Origin: Devosia sp. Root436
GTDB taxonomy: Bacteria; Pseudomonadota; Alphaproteobacteria; Rhizobiales; Devosiaceae
DNA length: 64,000 bases
Direction: 5' to 3'
Assembly: GCF_001426345.1 (NCBI RefSeq)
Contig: NZ_LMEM01000001.1
Coordinates: forward strand, 706,264 to 770,263
Shown: positions 53,284-60,889 of the stretch, piece by piece
How positions within the stretch are numbered: position 1 is the first letter of the stretch
Layout: every line of letters begins with the position of its first letter
The notes under the pieces: generated by a model
The model's database searches: none
Told to the model about the DNA's origin: nothing
The model's input: only the letters and a program-made list of their open reading frames with translations
Position numbers and translations under genes: made by a program

Positions 53284-53768
53284 CACCCGGCTGCTCCCGG
53301 CTTGATGCGCAGCAGGCCCTGATAGATATCCTCGTTGTCGGAGGGGATGGGCATGGCGCCGGCAGCCTTGACGTAGAAGTCGACCGGACCGGCAGAGCCG
53401 ATGACGGCATAGGCATAGCCCTGGGCCTTCATGGCGACGAGGGCGCGATGGAACAGCGCCAGGCCGATGCCCCTGCCCCGCTGACTCTCGGCAACGCCGG
53501 TAGGACCGAAGAAGCCGCGGGCGGTGGCGTCGTAGCAGGCAAAGCCGACCAGTTGGCCATCGACCACGGCGATGAGGCAACCGGGCGGCTGATGGGCCAT
53601 GGCGGCGCCGACTTCGCTGACCCAGTATTCGCTGAAATGGGTGCGAACCCAGTCCTTGACAATGTGCTGCTCGGGCGGCAGGGCGACGCGGATCACGGCC
53701 TCGACGGCTTCGGCGCGCTGGCGCAGGTCGTCCAGCTTGCGGCTATAGAGATTGACCAGCAGGTCCAT
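53283..53768 (-). CDS. GNAT-family N-acetyltransferase in the murQ-nagZ operon
   Basis: The 161-residue protein shows the acetyl-CoA pyrophosphate loop SQRGRGIGLALFHRAL, the preceding VVDGQLVGFACYD strand and a C-terminal SAGPVDFYVKAAGA segment. It lies 8 bp after murQ and is coupled to nagZ. Its substrate is unknown. A plausible inference is acetylation of a glucosamine-type or de-N-acetylated muropeptide, which would let NagZ and MurQ use it. Confidence 0.88.
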   Translation of the reverse strand: MDLLVNLYSRKLDDLRQRAEAVEAVIRVALPPEQHIVKDWVRTHFSEYWVSEVGAAMAHQPPGCLIAVVDGQLVGFACYDATARGFFGPTGVAESQRGRGIGLALFHRALVAMKAQGYAYAVIGSAGPVDFYVKAAGAMPIPSDNEDIYQGLLRIKPGAAG

Positions 53769-53776
53769 GATGGCCC

Positions 53777-54712
53777 CTAGCTCGCCGCGCGCGGCTGATG
53801 CTGCGCGGCGGCGCGGCGCAGGAAGCCGTCGGCTTCGACCAGCGCCAGTTCGCCGGCGCGGGCGTCGAGACCGGTCAAGGCCATGAGGATGGCGAGCTTC
53901 ACGTTGTTGTTGCTTTCGGCGAGATAGTGCTCGGCCTCGTCGGCGGTGCAGCCGGTGACTTCGACCAGGATGCGGGTGGCGCGGGCGGCCAGCTTTTCGT
54001 TGCTCACCGACAGGTCAACCATGAGGTTTTCATAGGACTTGCCGATGCGGATCATGCTGGCGGTGGTCAGCATGTTGAGCACCAGCTTCTGTGCGGTGCC
54101 GGACTTGAGGCGGGTGGAGCCGGTAAGGGCTTCGGGGCCGACCACCGGGGAAATGGCGATATCGGCCATGCGGGCGATGGCCGAATCCGGATTGCAGGAC
54201 AGGGCTACGGTGACGGCGCCGATGCCTGCGGCATAGTCGAGGCCGCCGATGACATAGGGCGTGCGGCCGCTCACGGCGATGCCGACCACGACATCCTTTG
54301 CGGACAGGCCGATCTTTTCCAGGTCGCGGCGCCCTTCCCCGCGGTCATCCTCGGCGCCTTCGATGGGATGACGCAGGGCGCGATCACCACCGGCGATCAG
54401 GCCGATCACCATGCCCTCGGGCACGCCGAAGGTCGGCGGACATTCGGAGGCATCGAGCACGCCGAGACGCCCGCTGGTGCCGGCCCCCATATAGACCAGC
54501 CGGCCACCGGCCTTGAAGGCGTCCACGACCTTGTCGACGGCGGCGGCGATGTGGGGGAGTTCCTGCTGGACGGCACCGGCGACCTGCGCGTCCTCGGCAT
54601 TCATGGCGCCAAGAATCTGCTGGGTCGACATGAGGTCGATCTGCACGGTGGCGGGGTTTCTGGCTTCCGAGACCAGTTGCCCCAGCTCGGCCATCAGCAC
54701 GCTCTTTGCCAT
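53777..54712 (-). CDS. murQ: N-acetylmuramic acid 6-phosphate etherase
   Basis: The ATG at 54712 follows GAGGGAC and yields 311 residues; a GTG four codons earlier is less likely. The protein converts MurNAc-6-phosphate to GlcNAc-6-phosphate and D-lactate. Canonical motifs are [20 protein letters not shown] with Glu90, [11 protein letters not shown] with Glu121, and SGRTPYV. The [17 protein letters not shown] segment is also present. It is first in an operon with a GNAT, nagZ and an ABC importer, and diverges from an rpiR regulator. Confidence 0.96.
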   Translation of the reverse strand: MAKSVLMAELGQLVSEARNPATVQIDLMSTQQILGAMNAEDAQVAGAVQQELPHIAAAVDKVVDAFKAGGRLVYMGAGTSGRLGVLDASECPPTFGVPEGMVIGLIAGGDRALRHPIEGAEDDRGEGRRDLEKIGLSAKDVVVGIAVSGRTPYVIGGLDYAAGIGAVTVALSCNPDSAIARMADIAISPVVGPEALTGSTRLKSGTAQKLVLNMLTTASMIRIGKSYENLMVDLSVSNEKLAARATRILVEVTGCTADEAEHYLAESNNNVKLAILMALTGLDARAGELALVEADGFLRRAAAQHQPRAAS

Positions 54713-54739
54713 CGTGTCCCTCACTCGAATTCTGCCGGG

Positions 54740-54768
54740 ATGCTAGGAGCGATTATTCCTCAAGTCAA
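54740..54768 (-). promoter_or_regulatory. Predicted sigma-70 promoter of the murQ operon
   Basis: On the minus strand TTGACT (54768-54763), a 17-bp spacer and TAGCAT (54745-54740) form a good promoter. The -10 lies 27 bp before the murQ ATG. The RpiR-type palindrome at 54777-54791 is just upstream of the -35. Confidence 0.6.
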
Positions 54769-54776
54769 CGAAGTGT

Positions 54777-54791
54777 GGAATATTGTATTCC
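54777..54791. promoter_or_regulatory. RpiR operator, site 1 (GGAAT-N5-ATTCC)
   Basis: GGAATATTGTATTCC is a perfect palindrome apart from its centre, located between divergent murQ and rpiR. A second site with the same arms and spacing lies at 55938-55956 upstream of the sugar ABC operon. Confidence 0.75.
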
Positions 54792-54913
54792 TAATTAGAT
54801 CCGCCTGTGCACAATGAGCAGGACGCGACAGCAAGCGGTCCATTGCCATCGAGGGGGCACGGAATTAGTGGTGCGACCCGTCGGGCCGGTTGCCGACGCT
54901 CAAGGGAGAAGGC

Positions 54914-55762
54914 ATGTCGATACTCAAGGCTCTCAGCGCGCAACTCGATTCCCTGACCGCGGCCGACCGGCAGATCGCGCAATTCATCATCGACCACCCC
55001 AATGAGATGCTCGCCATGTCCTCGGCGGCGCTGGCGGAAGCGACGGGACGCAGCCAATCGAGCGTAGTGAAATTCAGCCAGAAGCTGGGGTATGGCGGCT
55101 ATCAGCAGCTCAAGCTGGCGGTGAACAAGGCCAAGGCGCTGGAATGGCAGGCCCCCGGCGGGGTGATCCACGGTACGATCGACGCCAGCGACAGCTACAT
55201 GACCATCCTGCAGAAGCTGATCGGCAGCAAGCTGCTCTCGATGCGCGAGACTTCGGCTGCCAACTATGAGCATACGATCGACGCGGCCCTGGAGGCGCTG
55301 GGAAATGCTCGCAAAATCCAGCTCGCCGGGGTCGGCGCATCCTCGCTGGTGGCGCGGGATTTTTCCTACAAGCTGCTGAAACTTGGGCGCTCGGTGCTGA
55401 TGGACAGCGACAGCCATATCCAGATCGCCAATGCTTCGGCGCTGAACGGACAGGATACGCTGCTGGCGCTGTCGCATTCGGGCCGGAGCCTTGAAACGCT
55501 GCGCATCGCCGAAGTCGCCAAACGGCGGGGCGCCAAGGTGATTTCGGTCACCGGGCTGCAACCCAATCCGCTGCTCGACGTGGCCGATATCCACCTGTTC
55601 ACAGTTGCCGACGAGGAAAGGGTCCGCTCCTCGGCCATCACCTCGCGCGATGCGCAGTTGATGCTGATGGACATGCTGTTCATCCTGCTGGTGCGACAGC
55701 AGGTCGATGCGCATGACTATGTCCACAACAGCGAAAGCGCCGTGACGGTGCTGAAGGCGTGA
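54914..55762 (+). CDS. RpiR/MurR-family transcriptional regulator
   Basis: The ATG at 54914 follows GGGAGAAGG and gives 282 residues. The N-terminal RpiR helix-turn-helix is seen in SLTAADRQIAQFIIDHPNE, then ALAEATGRSQSSVVKFSQKLG. The C-terminal SIS domain (IQLAGVGASSLVARDFSYKL, LSHSGRSLETLRIAEVAKRR) binds a sugar phosphate. As in E. coli MurR, which senses MurNAc-6-phosphate, the ligand is probably MurNAc-6-phosphate or GlcNAc-6-phosphate. It sits between the murQ and nanE operons, both of which carry the same palindrome. Confidence 0.92.
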   Translation: MSILKALSAQLDSLTAADRQIAQFIIDHPNEMLAMSSAALAEATGRSQSSVVKFSQKLGYGGYQQLKLAVNKAKALEWQAPGGVIHGTIDASDSYMTILQKLIGSKLLSMRETSAANYEHTIDAALEALGNARKIQLAGVGASSLVARDFSYKLLKLGRSVLMDSDSHIQIANASALNGQDTLLALSHSGRSLETLRIAEVAKRRGAKVISVTGLQPNPLLDVADIHLFTVADEERVRSSAITSRDAQLMLMDMLFILLVRQQVDAHDYVHNSESAVTVLKA

Positions 55763-55769
55763 AGGTCTG

Positions 55770-55868
55770 AAGAGGCCGGGGTGAGAGGTCAGGCTCCTCG
55801 GCAGGAGCCGCGGCGCTGAACCCCTCACCCGGCGCTGCGCGCCGACCTCTCCCCTCAGGGGCGAGGTG
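55770..55868. repeat. C-rich intergenic palindromic repeat
   Basis: GGGGTGAGAGGTC, a GAGGCTCC/GGAGCC-like stem, GCTGAACCCCTCACCC, GGCGCTGCGCGCC and CTCTCCCCTCAGGGGCGAG follow each other after the rpiR stop. It matches the family seen at 50.4 and 62.9 kb and probably ends rpiR transcription. Confidence 0.7.
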
Positions 55869-55921
55869 GTTTGCGCTCCACGCCCTATGCGGGCGCCCGA
55901 CGAACTTGTAATATTCTATTC

Positions 55922-55956
55922 TTGACAGGCGTCCATTTTGGAATTCAGTATTCCAA
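55922..55956 (+). promoter_or_regulatory. Promoter with RpiR operator, site 2
   Basis: TTGACA (55922-55927) is a consensus -35. The palindrome TTGGAAT-TCAGT-ATTCCAA (55938-55956) covers the expected -10 region, an arrangement typical of repression. The arms extend those of site 1 by two bases on each side. The ABC operon begins at 56031. Confidence 0.7.
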
Positions 55957-56030
55957 TCGTCGGTCGCATACCTGGGAGAGGCGTGCCCGCGCTGGCGCGA
56001 CGCCCCATCGGCGGCGGCCAAGGAGGAAAC

Positions 56031-57104
56031 TTGGCTCAACTGTCACTCCGCGGCATCAAGAAGCGCTTCCGGAATACCGAGGTGCTGCACGGCATCGACC
56101 TCGAAATCGGGGATCGGGAATTCGTGGTGTTCGTGGGGCCGTCCGGCTGCGGCAAGTCGACCCTGTTGCGGTTGATCGCCGGGCTCGACCCGATGACGGA
56201 TGGCGAATTCCTGCTCAATGGCCGGCGCATGAACGAAGTGCCGCCATCGCGGCGCGGCATCGCCATGGTGTTCCAGTCCTACGCGCTCTATCCGCATATG
56301 GATGTCTACGAAAACATGGCCTTTGGCGCGCGCCTGATGGGGCTCGACAAGGCCGAGGTGGAGCGGCGCATCGCCGAGACGACGCGGATGCTGCGGCTGG
56401 AGGAATTGCTGCAGCGCAAGCCGCGCGAATTGTCGGGCGGCCAGCGGCAGCGCGTGGCCATCGGCCGGGCGCTGGTGCGCAAGCCCGAAGTGTTCCTGCT
56501 CGACGAGCCGCTTTCCAATCTCGACGCGGCCTTGCGCTCGGAAGTGCGGCTGGAGATTGCCAGGCTGCATCACGATATCGGCGGCACCATGATCTATGTC
56601 ACGCATGACCAGGTCGAGGCCATGACGCTGGCCGACAAGATCGTGGTGATGAATGCCGGGCGCATCGAGCAGGTCGGCTCGCCGCGCGAACTCTACGAGA
56701 CGCCGGCCAATACCTTCGTCGCCACCTTTATCGGCTCGCCGCGCATGACGCTGCTCGATGTGACGCGGGATGGCGAGCGGCTGGTGATGGCGGATGGTGG
56801 CAGTATCGCGGTGGGCGCCCTGCCCGCAGGTTCGGCCTTCAGGCTCGGCCTGCGCTCCGATGCAGTCAGGCTGGCCAGGGGCCAGGGCGACGGCTTTGCC
56901 GGGCAGGTCGTCTATACCGAATACCTGGGCGACAATGCCTATGTCTATGTGCGCCTCGCCGACGGCACGCTGCTGGCCGCGCGCACCGCCCCCAATGACA
57001 GTTTCGCACCCGATGAACCGGTGACCGTCCGCGTCGATCCGGGCTCGGTGCATTTCTTTTCCGCCGAGGATGGCCGGCGGCTGACGCAACAAGCGGCAGA
57101 ATAA
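56031..57104 (+). CDS. Sugar ABC importer ATP-binding protein (UgpC/MsmX-like)
   Basis: A TTG at 56031 directly behind AGGAGG is the best start and yields 357 residues; the longer frame crosses the operator. Motifs are [48 protein letters not shown] and [12 protein letters not shown]. The C-terminal TOBE domain includes [12 protein letters not shown] and [12 protein letters not shown]. It is a CUT1-class sugar ATPase and first gene of a six-gene operon ending with nanE and a sugar kinase. Confidence 0.93.
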   Translation: MAQLSLRGIKKRFRNTEVLHGIDLEIGDREFVVFVGPSGCGKSTLLRLIAGLDPMTDGEFLLNGRRMNEVPPSRRGIAMVFQSYALYPHMDVYENMAFGARLMGLDKAEVERRIAETTRMLRLEELLQRKPRELSGGQRQRVAIGRALVRKPEVFLLDEPLSNLDAALRSEVRLEIARLHHDIGGTMIYVTHDQVEAMTLADKIVVMNAGRIEQVGSPRELYETPANTFVATFIGSPRMTLLDVTRDGERLVMADGGSIAVGALPAGSAFRLGLRSDAVRLARGQGDGFAGQVVYTEYLGDNAYVYVRLADGTLLAARTAPNDSFAPDEPVTVRVDPGSVHFFSAEDGRRLTQQAAE

Positions 57105-57134
57105 GTCCATGCCAGATAAAAGAGAGGGAGAAAA

Positions 57135-58376
57135 ATGAATACCAATCTCATCCGCATCGGCGCAGCCCTGGGGGCCGTGCTCGTCGCCGCCCCGGCGCTC
57201 GCCCAGGACCTGACATTCTGGAGCTGGCGCCAGGAAGACCGCGCCGCCTATGAACAGTTCATCGATACGTTCGAGGCGGCCAATCCTGGCATTACGGTGA
57301 AGTTCGAGACCTTCGAAGCGGCCAATTACAACACCATCCTGTCGACGGCTTTGGCCGGCGGCGTCGGCCCCGACGTGATGATGGTGCGCGCCTATGGCGG
57401 GCTCGAAAACGTGGCTTCGGCCGGGTATCTCGAGCCGCTCACCACTGAATCGGTGCCGGCGCTGGCCGAGTTTGCGGCCCCGGCCGTGGCGGCGGAGTCG
57501 ATGCGCTCGGACGGCAAGATCTATGCCGTGCCGTTTGCCAGCCAGACCCAGTTGGTCATCTACAACAAGGCCATTTTCGACGCCAATGGCCTCAGCGAAC
57601 CGCAGAGCTGGGATGAGCTGGTTGCCGCAAGCCAGACGCTCAAGGATGCCGGCGTGATCCCCTTTGCCAACGGCACCGCGACTGCCTGGCAGAACGAGAC
57701 CGTGACCTTCGGGCTCGGTTCCTCGCTGATGGGCAAGGGGTTTTATGACGAGCTGATGGCCGGCACCGCCGACTTTACCGATGCACGGTTCACCGACGCC
57801 CTGGCTGCGGTCAACGCGGTGGCGCAGGACTACTTCCCCGATGGCTTTATCGGCCTCGACTACCCTTCCGCCCAGCAGTTGTTCAGCTCGGGCATGGCCG
57901 GCATGTTCATCGGCGGCTCCTATGAGATGGCGACGTTCAAGGCGCAGAATCCGGATATCGAGCTGGGCGTGTTCGCCGCGCCGGGCAAGACCGCCGAGGA
58001 TGCCAAGCTGGTCGGGCTCTATTTCGACGGCGGCTATGCGGCCAATGCGGCCGGCGCCAACAAGGAAGCCTCGATCAAGTTCCTCAACTATCTCGCCAGC
58101 AAGGAATTCGGCCAGGCCTTCGCCAATACGCTGAGCAATATCTCGACCGTTCCGGGCGTCAGCTTCGACAATCCCCTGCTGGCCGAGGTCAACGAGCTCA
58201 ACCAGTCCTCGATCCCCTATCTGATGCTGGCGCATTTCCGCTATGGCGAGCCCTCCGGCTCGGTGCTGATCCAGAGCGAGATGCAGAAGCTGTTCGCGGG
58301 CGAAACCACGCCCGAAGCGATCGGCGAGGCGCTGACCACCGGCCTGGCGGCCTGGTACGAGCCTTTCCAGAACTAA
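57135..58376 (+). CDS. CUT1-type sugar-binding protein
   Basis: The 413-residue precursor has a signal peptide (MNTNLIRIGAALGAVLVAAP, cleavage at ALAQ) and the SBP_bac_1 pattern LTFWSWRQEDRAAYEQFIDTF, GPDVMMVRAYGG and YAVPFASQTQLVIYNKAIFD. It binds the cargo of the following permeases. Neighbouring nanE and kinase genes suggest N-acetylmannosamine, N-acetylglucosamine or N-acetylmuramic acid. A Shine-Dalgarno GAGGGAG precedes the ATG. Confidence 0.92.
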   Translation: MNTNLIRIGAALGAVLVAAPALAQDLTFWSWRQEDRAAYEQFIDTFEAANPGITVKFETFEAANYNTILSTALAGGVGPDVMMVRAYGGLENVASAGYLEPLTTESVPALAEFAAPAVAAESMRSDGKIYAVPFASQTQLVIYNKAIFDANGLSEPQSWDELVAASQTLKDAGVIPFANGTATAWQNETVTFGLGSSLMGKGFYDELMAGTADFTDARFTDALAAVNAVAQDYFPDGFIGLDYPSAQQLFSSGMAGMFIGGSYEMATFKAQNPDIELGVFAAPGKTAEDAKLVGLYFDGGYAANAAGANKEASIKFLNYLASKEFGQAFANTLSNISTVPGVSFDNPLLAEVNELNQSSIPYLMLAHFRYGEPSGSVLIQSEMQKLFAGETTPEAIGEALTTGLAAWYEPFQN

Positions 58377-58394
58377 GCCTGCCCTCCCGGCGGC

Positions 58395-58421
58395 ACCCCT
58401 CCCCTGTCCCGGGGGAGGGGT
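58395..58421 (+). terminator. Hairpin between sugar-binding protein and permease genes
   Basis: ACCCCTCCCC and GGGGAGGGGT form a perfect 10-bp stem with a 7-nt loop 18 bp after the binding-protein stop, followed by ATTTCTC. It could attenuate or stabilise the upstream transcript so the binding protein is made in excess. Confidence 0.6.
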
Positions 58422-58446
58422 ATTTCTCGCGAAGAGAGCGAACCCA

Positions 58447-59367
58447 ATGCCCCACCTTCGGATGACCGGCCGAGGCCTCTGGATCACCGCCCTCATCGTG
58501 CCGCCGCTGGCGTTCGTGGCGGTGTTCATCGTCTACCCGATCCTGTCGGCCTTCGCCTATGCCTTCTTCGACTGGCAGGGGCTGCGCCGGGGCGAGTTCG
58601 TCGGCTTCGACAATTTCTTCACGGTGCTGTTCGTCGAGCCCTACCGGAGCTGGACCATCAACGCCTTCAGCCACAATATCATGGTGTTCTTCGCGCTGAT
58701 GGTGCTGCAGAACGGACTGGGCTTCATCCTGGCCTATGCCTTGTGGCGGGAATTGCCGGGCGCGCGCTTCCATCGCGTGGCCGTGTTCCTGCCCGTGGTG
58801 CTGTCCACCATCATCGTGGCCTATCTGTTCAAGCTGTTCCTGCATCCGCTGTTCGGGGTGGTCAATGTCAGCCTCAAGGGCATCGGGCTCGGCTGGCTGG
58901 CCCAGCCGTGGCTGGGGCAGAGCGACACGGCGCTATGGTCGCTGATCGCCGCGCAATCCTGGCATATGGTGGGGTTTCCGACCCTGGTATTCCTGGCCGG
59001 CATGCAGCGCATTCCGGGGGAAATCCTCGACGCGGTACGTATGGAAACCCAGAGCGAATGGGTCAAAATCTCCAGGATCGTCTGGCCGCTCGTGGCGCCC
59101 AGCGCCACCATCGTCTTCACGCTGCTGTTCGTGGGGGCGTTCAACTGGTTCGAGCTGCCCTATATCATGGCCGGGCTCGATGGCTCGCCATTCGGCTCGA
59201 CTGACGTGCTGGGGCTCTATTTCTACCGCACCGCCTTTGGCAACGTCTCGTCCGGCCAGCAGGATTTCGGCCTCGGCAGCGCGCTGGCTGTGCTGATCTT
59301 CGTGTTCATCGCCCTCATCGCCGGCATCATCACGGTGCGGCTGCGCGCCAGGGAGATCCAGCTGTGA
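58447..59367 (+). CDS. CUT1-type sugar ABC permease
   Basis: The 306-residue permease has about six helices, starting ITALIVPPLAFVAVFIVYPI. It carries the coupling motif EILDAVRMETQSEWVKISRI, and its LEEA-like region follows MQRIPG. It is MalF/UgpA-like. Its stop overlaps the GTG of the next permease. Confidence 0.93.
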   Translation: MPHLRMTGRGLWITALIVPPLAFVAVFIVYPILSAFAYAFFDWQGLRRGEFVGFDNFFTVLFVEPYRSWTINAFSHNIMVFFALMVLQNGLGFILAYALWRELPGARFHRVAVFLPVVLSTIIVAYLFKLFLHPLFGVVNVSLKGIGLGWLAQPWLGQSDTALWSLIAAQSWHMVGFPTLVFLAGMQRIPGEILDAVRMETQSEWVKISRIVWPLVAPSATIVFTLLFVGAFNWFELPYIMAGLDGSPFGSTDVLGLYFYRTAFGNVSSGQQDFGLGSALAVLIFVFIALIAGIITVRLRAREIQL

Positions 59368-60227
59368 GCGCCGCCGGCACAATCGACTATGATCGCCGGG
59401 GACTGCTCGGCACGCTGGGCCGGGACGGGCTGCTGCAGATCATCCTCATCGCCAACACCATCCTGATGCTGGCGCCCATCGTCATCATGGTATTCTCGGC
59501 GTTCAAGACGACGCCGCAAATCTTCCAGTCGCCGTTTGGGATTCCCGATTTCGGCCAGGTGGCGAACTTCGCCAAAATCTGGACGCAGACCAATTTCCTG
59601 CGCTACCTGTTGAACTCGTTCTTCGTCACCGGCGCCTCGATGGTGCTGATCCTGACGCTGGGCACCATGGCCGCCTATGCCATCGGGCGCTACCAGTTCA
59701 GCGGGGCGAGCTTCATCCTGATGTTCTTCCTCGCCGGGCTGACGCTGCCGCTCAAGCTGGCCATCATCCCGCTGTTCATGCTGATGCGGGATCTGTCCAT
59801 CCTCAACAATCAGCTGTCGCTGATCTTTGTCTATACGGCGATGGGCCTGCCGACGACGGTCTTCATCATGACCGGCTTCATCCGCACGCTGCCCAGCGAG
59901 CTGGAAGATGCGGCGCGGATGGATGGCGCCAGCGAAGCGCGCATCATGTGGTCGATCATGCTGCCGCTGGTGCGGCCGGCCATGGTGATTGCCGGCATCC
60001 AGAACGTGGTGCCAATCTGGAACGATTTCTTCTTCCCGCTGGTCTTCATCCAGAACGACGACCTCAAGACCCTGCCCCAGGGCCTCACCACCTTCATGGG
60101 GGAATATACCACCGACTGGGGCGTGCTGTTCTCGGGGCTGACGCTGTCGGCCGCGCCCATCGTGGTGCTGTATATCGTGCTGTCGCGGCAGTTCATCGCC
60201 GGCATGACATCGGGAGCGGTGAAATGA
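59364..60227 (+). CDS. CUT1-type sugar ABC permease
   Basis: The 287-residue permease starts at a GTG in GTGA overlap with its partner. It is MalG/UgpE-like: about six helices and the coupling motif SELEDAARMDGASEARIMWS, with the C-terminal LSRQFIAGMTSGAVK typical of the family. Its last codons overlap the nanE start (ATGA). Confidence 0.93.
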   Translation: MSAAGTIDYDRRGLLGTLGRDGLLQIILIANTILMLAPIVIMVFSAFKTTPQIFQSPFGIPDFGQVANFAKIWTQTNFLRYLLNSFFVTGASMVLILTLGTMAAYAIGRYQFSGASFILMFFLAGLTLPLKLAIIPLFMLMRDLSILNNQLSLIFVYTAMGLPTTVFIMTGFIRTLPSELEDAARMDGASEARIMWSIMLPLVRPAMVIAGIQNVVPIWNDFFFPLVFIQNDDLKTLPQGLTTFMGEYTTDWGVLFSGLTLSAAPIVVLYIVLSRQFIAGMTSGAVK

Positions 60228-60889
60228 AGCTGACGCGCGGCCTCATCGTTTCCTGCCAGGCGCGGGCCGACAATCCGCTGCACGGCCCCCAATTCATGGG
60301 CGCCATGGCGCTGGCGGCGCGTGACGGCGGGGCGGTGGCCATTCGCGCCAACGGCCCGGAGGACATTGTTGCGGTCCGGGCGGCGGGCCTGCCGGTCATC
60401 GGCATCCACAAGGTGTTTTCCGACCGCTACCCGGTCTATATTACGCCCCACTTCGCCGCCGCCGCGGCAATCGTCGCGGCCGGCGCGACCATCGTGGCGC
60501 TCGATTGCACCAATCGCCCACGCGACGGGGAGGCCCCTGCCGTGCTGGTGCGCCGCATTCGCGAAGAACTGGGCGCCGAGGTCTTTGCCGATATCTCCAC
60601 GGTTGACGAAGGGCTGGCCGCCGCCGATCTTGGCGCAACCTATGTGGCGACGACGCTTTCGGGCTATACCGAGGCCACCCAACCCAAACCCGCGGAGCCG
60701 GACCTGGCCTTGCTCGAAACGCTCGCTGCGCGGCTGTCCGTGCCGGTTGTCGCCGAAGGCCGCTATAACACGCCGGCTCTGGTGCGGCGGGGTTTCGAGG
60801 CCGGGGCGCATGCCGTGGTCGTCGGCACGATGATCACCAATCCGCGCGAAATCACCCGCCTGTTCGTGGGTGAAGGCGTGCCCCGTTGA
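60224..60889 (+). CDS. nanE: N-acylglucosamine-6-phosphate 2-epimerase
   Basis: The 221-residue TIM-barrel protein interconverts N-acetylmannosamine-6-phosphate and GlcNAc-6-phosphate. NanE motifs are LIVSCQARADNPLHGPQFM, GIHKVFSDRYPVYITP with the active-site Lys, VALDCTNRPRDG, and VVAEGRYNTP with the catalytic Glu. The ATG at 60224 overlaps the permease stop. Its product joins the NagA pathway. No sialate lyase is seen in the window. Confidence 0.94.
   Translation: MKLTRGLIVSCQARADNPLHGPQFMGAMALAARDGGAVAIRANGPEDIVAVRAAGLPVIGIHKVFSDRYPVYITPHFAAAAAIVAAGATIVALDCTNRPRDGEAPAVLVRRIREELGAEVFADISTVDEGLAAADLGATYVATTLSGYTEATQPKPAEPDLALLETLAARLSVPVVAEGRYNTPALVRRGFEAGAHAVVVGTMITNPREITRLFVGEGVPR

Noticed and set aside
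56043..58529. 828-residue minus-strand frame across the sugar importer genes
   Set aside because: It spans three well-supported + strand genes and the gaps between them; no motif or start signal.
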